Shown here: positions 34,585-43,437 of the stretch, piece after piece | Numbering within the stretch: position 1 is the stretch's first letter | Layout: each line of letters opens with the position of its first letter | Assembly: GCA_934317845.1 (NCBI GenBank) | Contig: CAKRES010000007.1 | Coordinates: 1-64,000 of the forward strand | Source: an uncultured Lachnospiraceae bacterium | GTDB lineage: Bacteria; Bacillota; Clostridia; Lachnospirales; Lachnospiraceae | Length of the DNA: 64,000 nucleotides | Reading direction: 5' to 3' | Made by a program: the position numbers and the translations under genes | The notes under the pieces: model-generated | Told to the model about the DNA's origin: nothing | The model's database searches: none | Seen by the model: only the letters and a program-made list of their open reading frames with translations

Positions 34585-36015
34585 ATGAGTAATATAGTAG
34601 ATGAGTTTCTATTGTTGTTCATGATACGCAATGCGACTGTGATGATAGTAGTAGCAACAGTGCTTGTGGCAAGATTGCTGATGCGGCGGCTTCCAAAAAA
34701 ATATTCGTATGTTCTGTGGTCGGTTGTAGGAATACGCATGATCTTTGATCTGCATCTTCCATTTGCATACAGTGTGAGCAGTCTTTTGAAAAGAGGGATG
34801 GATCATTCTGCTGCCATTGCAGAGTATCAAAAAGCGCGGGTATCACTTTATCTGGAACAGGGAACAGCTGCATCGGCGGCGAAACACAGTTCTGCTGTAA
34901 CAGCAGTTGCAAATGCAGCAACAACAAATAGTGATACCATATGGCTCATGACACCACATGGCATTTTGTTTACGGTGTGGATGATAGGTATGGTTGTTCT
35001 ACTGGGATATGGCATAAGTCGTTACATCTGGTTGAAAAATCAATTGAAACAGGCGGTAAAAAAAGAACAGGACGTATGGGAGAGCGATCGGATTTCAGAG
35101 CCATTTGTGTTTGGGATAATAAGACCACGTATTTATATTCCGTTCCGGTTAAAGAAAGAGGATCTCACCTATATTTTAAAACATGAACGGTATCATATCC
35201 AAAAGAAGGATTATGGGGTGAAATTATTGGCTTACGCACTGCTTTGTGTATACTGGTTTAATCCATTTGCATGGATTGCTTATCTGGGACTGATCAAAGA
35301 CCAGGAAATGCGCTGCGATGAAGCCGTGATCCAGGAACTTGGATTTGCACAAAAGAAACAATACAGTAATGTATTGCTGGGTTTTGCCACAGCGCATGAA
35401 ACCCATGCATGCACAGTGCTGTCATTTGGGGAGAGTAATGTAAAAAGCAGAATAAGGAATGTGTTAAACATGAAGAAAACAAGACGGACAGGAAAGCTGC
35501 TGGCATTTGTGATGATCTTCTTTGTGATGATTGGGTGCCTGACCAGTATTTCCTATTCAAAAAATAAGGAAACAAAGCAACAGCCGAAGAAGCAGGAGCA
35601 AACGGTAAAAAAAACAGAAGCATTTTGCCCACCGACAATTACATTAACGTCAGAAAATGGTGTGCAATATAAAATCAACGCAGTAAAATATGATTGCTAT
35701 ACAGAAGATGGAGAGAAGGAAGAACCTGCGGCAGTCCTTTCCACATCGAAAAATACACTGGAACTGCAGTCGGAAGAACGAAACAGCTGCAGTGTGAACT
35801 GGCAGGATAATGTGGAGCCGGATGTGGTAGAAGCAAAGATTATGGACAAGCAGCAGCGGGAAGTGTTAGAAGAATCCAAAAACGAGCTAAAAGAAGCCAG
35901 CAGCTTTATTTTATATAAAGATATGAGTTATCAGATAACCTGTGTGTATGAAAAAGAACAAAGTGCAAAGAATGGTTTCTATGGAACGGTTACCTATCAA
36001 TTTACAACAAAATAA
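34585..36015 (+). CDS. M56 (BlaR1-type) membrane metallopeptidase without a beta-lactam sensor
   Basis: A 476-residue membrane protein. Four helices are spread over residues 1-320, with the zinc peptidase motif HERYH at about 200-204 and the third ligand in EMRCDE near 241. After the last helix (about 303-325) comes a lysine/glutamine-rich linker and a 130-residue outer domain (TITLTSENGVQYKINA to VTYQFTTK). The penicillin-binding domain of true BlaR1 is absent, so the signal is not necessarily a beta-lactam. It should trigger release of the upstream repressor. GGGAGGG stands before the ATG. Confidence 0.87.
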   Translation: MSNIVDEFLLLFMIRNATVMIVVATVLVARLLMRRLPKKYSYVLWSVVGIRMIFDLHLPFAYSVSSLLKRGMDHSAAIAEYQKARVSLYLEQGTAASAAKHSSAVTAVANAATTNSDTIWLMTPHGILFTVWMIGMVVLLGYGISRYIWLKNQLKQAVKKEQDVWESDRISEPFVFGIIRPRIYIPFRLKKEDLTYILKHERYHIQKKDYGVKLLAYALLCVYWFNPFAWIAYLGLIKDQEMRCDEAVIQELGFAQKKQYSNVLLGFATAHETHACTVLSFGESNVKSRIRNVLNMKKTRRTGKLLAFVMIFFVMIGCLTSISYSKNKETKQQPKKQEQTVKKTEAFCPPTITLTSENGVQYKINAVKYDCYTEDGEKEEPAAVLSTSKNTLELQSEERNSCSVNWQDNVEPDVVEAKIMDKQQREVLEESKNELKEASSFILYKDMSYQITCVYEKEQSAKNGFYGTVTYQFTTK

Positions 36016-36078
36016 TAAAGACAAACCATAATCTACAGGCAGTGGTTAGGGAATACATGTTATGGTAGTTCTTTAGAT

Positions 36079-36122
36079 AATAGGAAACAGTGGTAATAGC
36101 AATTGCTGCTGTTTCCTATTTT
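36079..36122 (+). terminator. Terminator of the BlaI/M56 operon
   Basis: AATAGGAAACAG (36079-36090) pairs perfectly with CTGTTTCCTATT (36109-36120), followed by TTATG; the T run is short. Confidence 0.7.
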
Positions 36123-36144
36123 ATGTATAAACAGCGTCATCACG

Positions 36145-36272
36145 TTCATGAAATGTGAGAAAATGTCGAAAATACGCTCATGAAATGTGATAAAATGCAG
36201 AAAGCTCCCTCATAAAATGTGTGAGAAATGATTGAGATGGCTCATATTTTGTGATACACTTTCCGTATAGGA
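36145..36272 (+). repeat. Four tandem imperfect 32-bp repeats before the AAA ATPase gene
   Basis: Units begin at 36145, 36177, 36209 and 36241, exactly 32 bases apart. The conserved front is (C/T)TCATGAAATGTGA in units 1 and 2, CTCATAAAATGTGTGA in unit 3, CTCATATTTTGTGATA in unit 4. The back half varies. A promoter (TTGAGA 36232-36237, 17 bases, TACACT 36255-36260) lies across units 3 and 4, and the ribosome site follows immediately. Three helical turns per unit would place bound proteins on the same DNA face. Confidence 0.75.
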
Positions 36273-36282
36273 GGTGGATGAT

Positions 36283-37617
36283 ATGTATCTCAGAAGAAAG
36301 ATCGATGATTATCTCGTACAATGGAAAAATGATCCGATGCATAAACCTTTGATCATCAAGGGAGCGCGTCAGATCGGAAAAACAGAATCCATACTGCATT
36401 TTGCCAAAGAGCATTATGAGAATGTTGTGTATATCAATTTTGTATTGGACAAACGCTATCGGGCGATCGTAAGCGATGGGTATGATGTGGAAACCGTGAT
36501 AAAGAACATTACACTGGTCAATCCTGCACTTCATTTTCTCCCCGGCGAAACGCTCCTGATTTTTGATGAAATTCAGGAATATCCGGATGTTGCTACAACA
36601 TTGAAATCATTTCGTCAGGACGGACGTTTTGATGTGATATGCAGTGGTTCCATGCTTGGGATAAATTATAAAAAAATACACAGTAACAGTGTTGGAAACA
36701 AAACGGATTATGAAATGTTTTCCATGGATTTTGAAGAATTTTTGTGGGCAAAAGGGTATCAGCAGGAACAGATTGACAGTATTCTGAAGCATATGATAGA
36801 CCTGATCCCATTTAGTGAAACAGAACAGACCATATATAAATCATTGTTTTTGGATTACTGTGTACTTGGCGGAATGCCGGATGTAGTAAAGGGTTACATT
36901 GAAACAGGAACCTTTTCTCATTCCCTGGAAATACAGGAACAGATCCGGCTGGATTATGAAGAAGATGTACGAAAGTATGCCGAAGGACTGGACCAGACAA
37001 AGATCATCAGCGTGTATCGGAGTGTCCCGGCACAGTTGGCAAAGGAGAACAAGAAATTTCAATTCAACAAGATTCAAAAAAATGCAAGATCCAGAGAATA
37101 TACCGGATGTATTGAATGGTTGTCGGATGCCGGTGTGATCTCCCAGTGTTACTGCCTGTCTTTTCCTGAGCTGCCGTTAAAGGGCAATATAGAAGAAAGT
37201 AAATTCAAACTGTATTACCCTGACACAGGATTGTTGATCTCAGCACTGGATGAAGAAGCCCAGGAAGACTTGCGGGTAAATAAAAATCTTGGGGTATATA
37301 AGGGCGCACTTTATGAGAACTTTGTGGCAGAAGCCTTTCTGAAACAGAAATTAGGATTATTCTACTATAAAAAGGATAACTCAACATTAGAGGAAGACTT
37401 TTTTGTACGTTCCAAAAATGAACTGATCCCGGTGGAGGTGAAATCCAACAACGACAGGGCAAAGACATTATCAAATCTGATAAAAAATGAAAATTATAGT
37501 GATATAAAGCACGGAATCAAGCTGGGAGATTTTAATGTAGGATATGCCAATCAGATTTATACATTTCCATATTACTGTGCATTTATGATAAAAGCATTTT
37601 TAAAGAAGTGGGATTAA
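36283..37617 (+). CDS. AAA_14/DUF4143-family ATPase
   Basis: A 444-residue protein. The N-terminal AAA part has Walker A GARQIGKT (about 26-33) and Walker B LLIFDEIQEYP (near 90-100), followed by the family pattern DGRFDVICSGSMLG. The C-terminal DUF4143 part ends in a PD-(D/E)XK-like motif (EEDFFVRSKNELIPVEVKSN). Such ATP-binding proteins are common in gut bacteria, with unknown role, possibly in defence or DNA metabolism. ATG 36283 has AGGAGGTGG; an in-frame GTG at 36274 overlaps that site. A dead relative lies at 23458. Confidence 0.88.
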   Translation: MYLRRKIDDYLVQWKNDPMHKPLIIKGARQIGKTESILHFAKEHYENVVYINFVLDKRYRAIVSDGYDVETVIKNITLVNPALHFLPGETLLIFDEIQEYPDVATTLKSFRQDGRFDVICSGSMLGINYKKIHSNSVGNKTDYEMFSMDFEEFLWAKGYQQEQIDSILKHMIDLIPFSETEQTIYKSLFLDYCVLGGMPDVVKGYIETGTFSHSLEIQEQIRLDYEEDVRKYAEGLDQTKIISVYRSVPAQLAKENKKFQFNKIQKNARSREYTGCIEWLSDAGVISQCYCLSFPELPLKGNIEESKFKLYYPDTGLLISALDEEAQEDLRVNKNLGVYKGALYENFVAEAFLKQKLGLFYYKKDNSTLEEDFFVRSKNELIPVEVKSNNDRAKTLSNLIKNENYSDIKHGIKLGDFNVGYANQIYTFPYYCAFMIKAFLKKWD

Positions 37618-37645
37618 GCTTCCCATAGCCATTTCCCTTAAGATT

Positions 37646-37654
37646 TGCTATAAT
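37646..37654 (+). promoter_or_regulatory. Extended -10 promoter of the HD-domain gene
   Basis: TGC directly followed by TATAAT (37649-37654), 35 bases before the ATG. No strong -35 element. Confidence 0.5.
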
Positions 37655-37688
37655 AAAGAAAGTAAATAAACAGGAGGATGGTCACACC

Positions 37689-38294
37689 ATGGAAACGATC
37701 GCAAGAGAAGATGCTCTCGCACTGCTGAAAAAATACAACAAAGACCCATTTCACATCCAGCATGCACTGACGGTAGAAGCCGTGATGAAATGGTATGCAA
37801 AGGAACTGGGCTATGAAGAAGATCAGGAATACTGGGGTATTGTCGGTATGCTGCACGATATTGATTTTGAGTTATATCCGGACGAACACTGCCTGAAAGC
37901 ACCGGAATTATTACGGGAAGCCGGAGTGGGTGAGGACGTGATCCACGCAGTCTGTTCGCATGGATATGGAATTACAGTGGGCTGCGGAAAGACGATTGAC
38001 GTAGAGCCGATCCATGAGATGGAAAAGGTACTATTTGCAGCCGATGAGCTGACGGGACTGATCTGGGCAGCCGCTCTGATGCGACCGTCGAAAAGTACCA
38101 AGGATATGGAATTGAAATCTTTGAAAAAGAAATATAAAGCGAAGGGATTTGCTGCAGGCTGTTCCAGAGAGGTGATTGCCCGCGGCGCAGAGCAGCTTGG
38201 CTGGGAGCTTCCAAAGCTTTTGGAGCTTACGCTTCAGGCAATGGCAGATTCGGAGGATACCATCATGCGTGAAATGCAGGAAGTATCCGAATAA
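37689..38294 (+). CDS. HD-domain phosphohydrolase
   Basis: A 201-residue protein with the HD signature: H in FHIQHALTVE, the HD pair in GMLHDIDFELYP, H in AVCSHGYGI and a late D in FAADELTGLI. It is a metal-dependent phosphohydrolase, probably of nucleotides; such short HDIG-type proteins are widespread in clostridia. CAGGAGGATG precedes the ATG. The EAL gene follows at 78 bases. Confidence 0.85.
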   Translation: METIAREDALALLKKYNKDPFHIQHALTVEAVMKWYAKELGYEEDQEYWGIVGMLHDIDFELYPDEHCLKAPELLREAGVGEDVIHAVCSHGYGITVGCGKTIDVEPIHEMEKVLFAADELTGLIWAAALMRPSKSTKDMELKSLKKKYKAKGFAAGCSREVIARGAEQLGWELPKLLELTLQAMADSEDTIMREMQEVSE

Positions 38295-38371
38295 GAGCAA
38301 GCCAGGGACTGCTATGGATTTTCGGGTTAGATTTGTGTAAAATAGAGGGAAGAAAAAGTAGGGAGATTAGT

Positions 38372-40045
38372 ATGAATCGCATGGATCATTTATTGGATTT
38401 TTTTAAACTGCTGTATCAGGATGCAGAAAAAATTGAACAATGTGAGGCAAATGTTGCCGCTGCCGTTGCGCTGGTGGCAGATCAGCTTCAGATTGGAAAA
38501 GTAGAAGTACAGATCACGGCACCGGAGTCAAAGCTTCGTCCGCAGGGAGATTATCACACTGCTACGATCTATGAGGAAGAAAAGGATATCGGAACACAGT
38601 CTTATCCACTTGTGTTTCATATTCCGGATGGTGCTGCAGTGACGATCACATTGACACCAAAACATGAGACGGCATTTTCAGAAGAGGAAAAGGAAGTGTT
38701 ATATGTGCTGTTTCGGGCGGTCTTTATGCAGTACAGCCGGGTGATCATGAAGGAGCTTTTATCGCATGTGATCGATACTGATCTGGATAGCGGAGCTGCA
38801 ACGATGGATCGTCTGATGCGGCAGGCAGGAAGATTGATGCAGATGCGCCGTATCGAAGATTATGCGATCGTATTTTTTAATATACATAATTTTAAATATG
38901 TCAATAAAGTCCTTTCTTATGCAGAAGGAGATGTCGTATTAAGAAAATACACCGCCTATGTGCAGAGCATGCTCGAGGAAGAGGAGCTTCTGGCGCGTCC
39001 GGGCGGAGATAACTTTGTGGCACTTTTAAAAGAAGAAAAGCTGCACGCATTTCTGGAGAAATTAAAACGGGTGCGGATCTGCTACAAAGGGCCGCAGGTA
39101 GAAAAAGAATTCATTTTTGGTGTGACGGCCGGCTACAGTGATCTGCACGATCTGCCTGAGGTGCGTGATCTGATGGCGCGATGCAGTATTGCATACGCGG
39201 TGGCAAGGAAAATGGGAACCGGGCAGATCATTGCTTATACGCCTCAGATCAAGCAGGATGTGATGGAAAAACAGAGCGTGTTGTCTGATTTTGTGCTTGC
39301 ACTTGAAAAGCGGGAATTTGTCGTATATTATCAGCCAAAGGTGAACATTCAGGGACAGACTATTTATGGAGCGGAAGCACTGGTAAGATGGATACGGGAT
39401 GGCGAGATCGTGCCGCCGATCCGCTTTATCCCGTTGTTAGAGCAGGAGGGAAGCATCGTTGCACTGGACTACTATGTGCTGGAAGAGGTGTGCCGCTGGC
39501 TTAAGAAGCGAATGGACGAGGGACAAAAACCACTTTGTATTTCCGTGAATTTTTCCAGAAAGCATTTGCAGGAAGAAAATCTGGTAGAACATATCGTAGC
39601 AGTCATCGACCGTTATCAGATCGATCACCGCTATATTGAGATTGAGCTGACGGAAAGTGAGGAATACCAGAATTTTGAAATGATGACAAAGCTGGTCGGT
39701 GAGTTGAAAGCCAAAGGGATCAGCACTTCCATGGATGATTTTGGAACGGGATTTTCTTCTCTTAACATGATCAAAAATGTAGACTTAAAGGTGATCAAGA
39801 TTGACAAATCCTTTATTCCGCTGGAGACAGAATATCCGGGAAAGGAAAAGGATCTGATCATGTTCCGGCATATCGTGAGTCTGGTGCGGGAACTGGATAA
39901 AAAAACGATTGCCGAAGGTGTGGAGACGGAAAAACAGTTGGATTATTTAAAGGAAGTCGGATGTGACATTGTGCAGGGCTATGTCTTTGACCGTCCGCTC
40001 CCACAGGAACAGTTTGAAGAACGACTGGCATGTGGGTATGAATGA
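38372..40045 (+). CDS. Degenerate GGDEF / EAL c-di-GMP phosphodiesterase
   Basis: A 557-residue soluble protein: an N-terminal GAF-like sensor part (1-150), a GGDEF fold whose signature reads RPGGDNF near 209-215 (E replaced by N, so probably inactive), and an EAL domain from about 305. The EAL set is complete: GAEALVRW, SVNFSRK, IELTES, MDDFGTGFSSL, VIKIDKSF, AEGVE and VQGYVF. It should cleave c-di-GMP. No membrane segment. ATG 38372 has GGGAG. It converges with the exporter gene on the other strand. Confidence 0.9.
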   Translation: MNRMDHLLDFFKLLYQDAEKIEQCEANVAAAVALVADQLQIGKVEVQITAPESKLRPQGDYHTATIYEEEKDIGTQSYPLVFHIPDGAAVTITLTPKHETAFSEEEKEVLYVLFRAVFMQYSRVIMKELLSHVIDTDLDSGAATMDRLMRQAGRLMQMRRIEDYAIVFFNIHNFKYVNKVLSYAEGDVVLRKYTAYVQSMLEEEELLARPGGDNFVALLKEEKLHAFLEKLKRVRICYKGPQVEKEFIFGVTAGYSDLHDLPEVRDLMARCSIAYAVARKMGTGQIIAYTPQIKQDVMEKQSVLSDFVLALEKREFVVYYQPKVNIQGQTIYGAEALVRWIRDGEIVPPIRFIPLLEQEGSIVALDYYVLEEVCRWLKKRMDEGQKPLCISVNFSRKHLQEENLVEHIVAVIDRYQIDHRYIEIELTESEEYQNFEMMTKLVGELKAKGISTSMDDFGTGFSSLNMIKNVDLKVIKIDKSFIPLETEYPGKEKDLIMFRHIVSLVRELDKKTIAEGVETEKQLDYLKEVGCDIVQGYVFDRPLPQEQFEERLACGYE

Positions 40046-40060
40046 TCAAAATGAGATAGA

Positions 40061-41398
40061 TCAGGTGCAGTAACGGAACGTTTTGTCTGTTAAGATACGG
40101 GCAAAGATAAGTCCGAATGGCAGAGCCAGAATGATTAGTATGGAAGAAGAAAGCCAGGAGGCAGCTGCCATAAGATGCATGACACCTAAGTTATAGAAAG
40201 CTTTGTATAAATAAAGTCCGGGAACCATGATAACGATAGAAGGAACGGTAATGGCGATCCTTGGATATCCGGCTAATCCCTTTAACGTCGAAGCAAGCAG
40301 TCCGGCTAAGCAGGCACCGAGAAATGCAGCGGCAGCAGGTGGGAACGAACACAGATCGATCAATTCCAGACGCAGCGTGTTAGAGACGGCACCGATCAGG
40401 CCGGCAGCGGCAGCAAGGCGGATCGGACTGTTAAACATCATGGAGAAACCGAACACTCCGCAGAAGCCGGCTAATAACCGTAACAGGATGCGCTGCCAGA
40501 TTGCGAGGTTGAGCGGTAAAAATGCGAGAGGCTTTAATCCAAGCAGCATTGCCAGAATCCAGGCGGTCATGGTTGCTACCGTGATGATGAGCAGAGAATA
40601 CATAAGTCGTTCAATGCCGGAGCGCATATCAAGTTTGGCAAGATCAATGCCGCTTGTAATAAATGGAAATCCCGGAATGATAAACAACATGGAACAGATA
40701 TAACCGGCTTCGTGCTGCACGTTGATCGAGAATAGTGCCTGAAGCAGCTTCAGTAATACAGTATAGCTGAAACAGGCAGCAGATACAGAACACATAATGC
40801 ATAAAAACAGGGTGAAATGGTGTTTGCCGAGCTTGCAGCGGATATAATTACCAATGCCTGCTCCAATAAAGGCACAGAATATTTCTACGATGCCTCCTCC
40901 TAACAGAAAGGTAAAAGCACCACATGCCAGCGCAGCAGATGCGGCAAGTGAGAGGGGAGAATAGAGGTTGTGAATCCGTTCCAGTTCGTCCAGAGTAGAA
41001 TGGATGTCTTCACAGCTTTTCATAAGTTCCTCTTTTTCAAAATGAAAGACAAATTTTTCCAGGCGGTTGAGCTGGGAGGTATTGACACCCGTGTTGGTCA
41101 GACACAAGGACTGGCTGAAACTGCTGTCACCGTCAAAACAGGTATAGTTAATAGACATCAGTCCAATGTCTACGGTACTGGTGATGTTCATCAAGTCGGA
41201 GAGTTCATTCATGGAGCTTCGTACTCTCCATGCTCCGGTACCACAGGAAAGCATCATAATACCGACACGGCCGATCACGGATGCTTTTGCAGACAGGGAA
41301 GCTTTTGTGATCGGGCAGGGATTTTTCTGATCGGCATATTCATGCCAATGGATATCCATATGATTTTTTGTGATAGATAATGTGTTGTTGGAATCCAT
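40061..41398 (-). CDS. ThrE-type threonine/serine exporter
   Basis: A 445-residue protein that combines a cytoplasmic N-terminal part (about 30-160, with GVNTSQLNRLEKFV) and about ten membrane helices, the ThrE/DUF1212 plus DUF3815 organisation in one chain. Characteristic are LSCGTGAWRVRSSMNE near the front and PGFPFITSGIDLAKLDMRSG in the membrane part. It exports threonine or serine in Corynebacterium; related gut proteins are annotated alike. AAAAAGGAG precedes the minus-strand start. It follows the next gene by 15 bases. Confidence 0.85.
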   Translation of the reverse strand: MDSNNTLSITKNHMDIHWHEYADQKNPCPITKASLSAKASVIGRVGIMMLSCGTGAWRVRSSMNELSDLMNITSTVDIGLMSINYTCFDGDSSFSQSLCLTNTGVNTSQLNRLEKFVFHFEKEELMKSCEDIHSTLDELERIHNLYSPLSLAASAALACGAFTFLLGGGIVEIFCAFIGAGIGNYIRCKLGKHHFTLFLCIMCSVSAACFSYTVLLKLLQALFSINVQHEAGYICSMLFIIPGFPFITSGIDLAKLDMRSGIERLMYSLLIITVATMTAWILAMLLGLKPLAFLPLNLAIWQRILLRLLAGFCGVFGFSMMFNSPIRLAAAAGLIGAVSNTLRLELIDLCSFPPAAAAFLGACLAGLLASTLKGLAGYPRIAITVPSIVIMVPGLYLYKAFYNLGVMHLMAAASWLSSSILIILALPFGLIFARILTDKTFRYCT

Positions 41399-41413
41399 TT
41401 CCCTCGCTCCTTT

Positions 41414-42211
41414 TTACAGATCCAAACTATTATTACCAGCCATTTTGATCATTTCTTCCCGGCATGCCAATACGAGTCCATCCATCACACTTAAGTGGTG
41501 CAGCATATTGGCTTCAAACTGATGAATAGGCAGAAGAATTCCTAATTCGTCGAAAGACTTTCCCGAACGTGTTCCGGTTTCCTGCCCGTAATATACAATA
41601 GCAGTAAACGCTTCTTTTTGAATTTCATGAAATGTGTTCCAGATAATATCGTAGGCCTGCGCTTCCGTCAGTCCTATTTTTTTCGTATCGGGGAGAGCGT
41701 ATAAAATAAGTACACCACGCTCTCTGTTTTCCGGTTTCTCGCAGATTTCCATGCCGGAGGTATAATACCGGATCAGGTCGTAGCCATCTGCCAGATAAAG
41801 TTTGGAACGCGGAGCAGCATGATGCGTTTGAAAAACCTCATGAAACTTTTTATATTCGTGTTTGGAGACAAGTTCCTTTTTGTCTTCTAACAGATTTCCA
41901 TCCGGATCTGTAAGAAGAACAGGATTTTCTCCATTTTTTCCGTGAAAACGTTTTGGAATGAGATAGGCTTCCTTTAACAGATCGAACATGCTTCGGTTGC
42001 ATATTTCCAATAAAAAGGCACTTAAATCCCCGTTTTTGTAGGCAGTAAGAAGAACCTGGGCAAAATGGTGGGGATCTGGATCAACAGAGCGTTCATCATC
42101 GTTTAAGTGATTATAAAAGGTGTCGAGCAGTTTTTCGCAGTATTCATCCGAAGAAAGGATTCTGGAAAACATATTTTCCACTTCTTCTTCTCTTGGTAAA
42201 ACAAGTGACAT
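41414..42211 (-). CDS. Unknown protein upstream of the exporter
   Basis: A 265-residue soluble protein, not recognised. It starts MSLVLPREEEVENMFSRILS and is rich in acidic helices; the middle contains HHAAPRSKLYLADGYDLIRY, and near the end TEAQAYDIIWNTFHEIQKEA. It has no signal peptide or membrane helix. I chose the start at 42211, which has TTAGGAG, over one at 42232 without it. Only 15 bases separate it from the exporter gene, so the two form an operon. Confidence 0.75.
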   Translation of the reverse strand: MSLVLPREEEVENMFSRILSSDEYCEKLLDTFYNHLNDDERSVDPDPHHFAQVLLTAYKNGDLSAFLLEICNRSMFDLLKEAYLIPKRFHGKNGENPVLLTDPDGNLLEDKKELVSKHEYKKFHEVFQTHHAAPRSKLYLADGYDLIRYYTSGMEICEKPENRERGVLILYALPDTKKIGLTEAQAYDIIWNTFHEIQKEAFTAIVYYGQETGTRSGKSFDELGILLPIHQFEANMLHHLSVMDGLVLACREEMIKMAGNNSLDL

Positions 42212-42276
42212 AAAACCATCTCCTAACATCACTGTTATAATATTCCTACATCTTATTGTCTTTTGATTCTGTTGTG

Positions 42277-42305
42277 ATTATAATTTGATATCAGAGATAA
42301 GTAAA
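42277..42305 (-). promoter_or_regulatory. Minus-strand promoter of the exporter operon
   Basis: On the minus strand TTTACT (42305-42300), 17 bases, TATAAT (42282-42277), 66 bases before the start at 42211. Confidence 0.6.
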
Positions 42306-42336
42306 AGATGTAATTGATATGGTAGACATATAAATA

Positions 42337-42345
42337 TGATATAAT
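42337..42345 (+). promoter_or_regulatory. Extended -10 promoter of the LysR gene
   Basis: TGA followed directly by TATAAT (42340-42345). It is about 95 bases before the ATG at 42441 and 32 bases from the divergent promoter. Confidence 0.5.
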
Positions 42346-42440
42346 GGATGCAAGAGAGCCAGCCTGCTTGCAGCATTGGCGAATAGAATGACGATCATAA
42401 GTGAAACAGAGTTGTTTTTGGTGAGGTCAGGAGGAGTACC

Positions 42441-43325
42441 ATGGACGTTAATTATGAATATTATAAGATCTTTTATTATGTGGCAAAATATCAGAATTTT
42501 ACCAAAGCAGCGCGTGCGCTGAATAATAGTCAGCCTAATGTTACGCGTGCTATGAACAATCTGGAACAGGAGATCAATTGTACGCTGTTTGTCCGGACAA
42601 ATCGTGGGGTATTTTTGACACCGGAGGGAGAAAAGCTGTATCAAAGGGTTGCAGTTGCTATGACACAGCTTCAACTGGCGGAAGAGGAAATGGAGGAGTG
42701 TGCTGGTTTAGAACATGGAAGTATCTCCATTGGAGTCAGTGAGATTGCATTAAATATTTTCCTGCTTGAGAAGCTGAAGGAATTCCACATGACATATCCC
42801 AAGGTGCGGCTGAAGATAAGAAACCATTTGACTCCACAGGCATTACGAGCGGTCAGAGAAGGAGAGACCGACTTTGCGATCGTGACCTCACCGGTTGATG
42901 TGGAAGCACCGTTAAAGCAGATTGCAGTAAAGGAATTTCAGGAAGTGCTGGTGGGAGGCAACTCCTTTTCGGCATTGGCAGAACATAAGCTATCATTTGC
43001 AGATATGAGTGATCAGCCGGTGATCAGCCTGGGAAAAAATACAGCTACGTATCACTTTTACGAGGAGTTGTTTTCGCGTTGGGGTGTTTCAATAAAACCG
43101 GAAATTGAAGCAACCACGGCAGATCAGGTGCTGGCATTGGTAAGAAATGAACTGGGACTGGCATTTTTACCGGAAGAAATGATACAGGAATTGATACGTC
43201 AGGGACAATTGATTTCTGTGCCGATAAAGGAAAAAATACCAAAGCGGAATGTATGTATGATTTATGATGAAAAACGGCCTGCAGGTGCTGCTGTCCAGAA
43301 ATTAAAATCTATGCTGATGTTGTAG
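42441..43325 (+). CDS. LysR-family transcriptional regulator, candidate metE regulator
   Basis: A 294-residue protein with the LysR winged helix at the N-terminus (YEYYKIFYYVAKYQNFTKAA, then NNSQPNVTRAMNNLEQEINC, TLFVRTNRGVFLTPEG) and a substrate-binding fold behind it. TCAGGAGGAG precedes the ATG. It lies 112 bases upstream of metE on the same strand, with a LysR-box-like palindrome between. That points to control of methionine synthesis like MetR, but the effector is unknown. Confidence 0.88.
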   Translation: MDVNYEYYKIFYYVAKYQNFTKAARALNNSQPNVTRAMNNLEQEINCTLFVRTNRGVFLTPEGEKLYQRVAVAMTQLQLAEEEMEECAGLEHGSISIGVSEIALNIFLLEKLKEFHMTYPKVRLKIRNHLTPQALRAVREGETDFAIVTSPVDVEAPLKQIAVKEFQEVLVGGNSFSALAEHKLSFADMSDQPVISLGKNTATYHFYEELFSRWGVSIKPEIEATTADQVLALVRNELGLAFLPEEMIQELIRQGQLISVPIKEKIPKRNVCMIYDEKRPAGAAVQKLKSMLML

Positions 43326-43327
43326 TT

Positions 43328-43396
43328 CCATAGTTTCAAGCTATGGCTAACCACTCTTTTTCTGTATTTTCCAATAAACCTATCCGCTATTATAAT
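43328..43396 (+). promoter_or_regulatory. LysR-box-like palindrome and metE promoter
   Basis: CCATAG (43328-43333), seven bases, CTATGG (43341-43346): a perfect inverted repeat that contains the LysR-box form T-N11-A. It is followed by TTCCAA (43369-43374), 16 bases and TATAAT (43391-43396), the metE promoter. No SAM riboswitch or T-box is seen in the 42-base leader. Confidence 0.55.
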
Positions 43397-43437
43397 GAGA
43401 AAAACGTAAATTCACATTATAAATGGAGGGTATTAGG

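Noticed and set aside
34585..36015. True BlaR1 beta-lactam sensor
   Set aside because: The C-terminal outer domain lacks transpeptidase motifs such as SxxK, SxN and KTG.
36145..36272. CRISPR array
   Set aside because: The four units abut without unique spacers, repeat identity is partial, and no cas genes are near. The array overlaps a promoter and a ribosome site.
43326..43437. SAM riboswitch or T-box before metE
   Set aside because: The leader after the -10 element is about 40 bases, too short, and has no fitting conserved elements.
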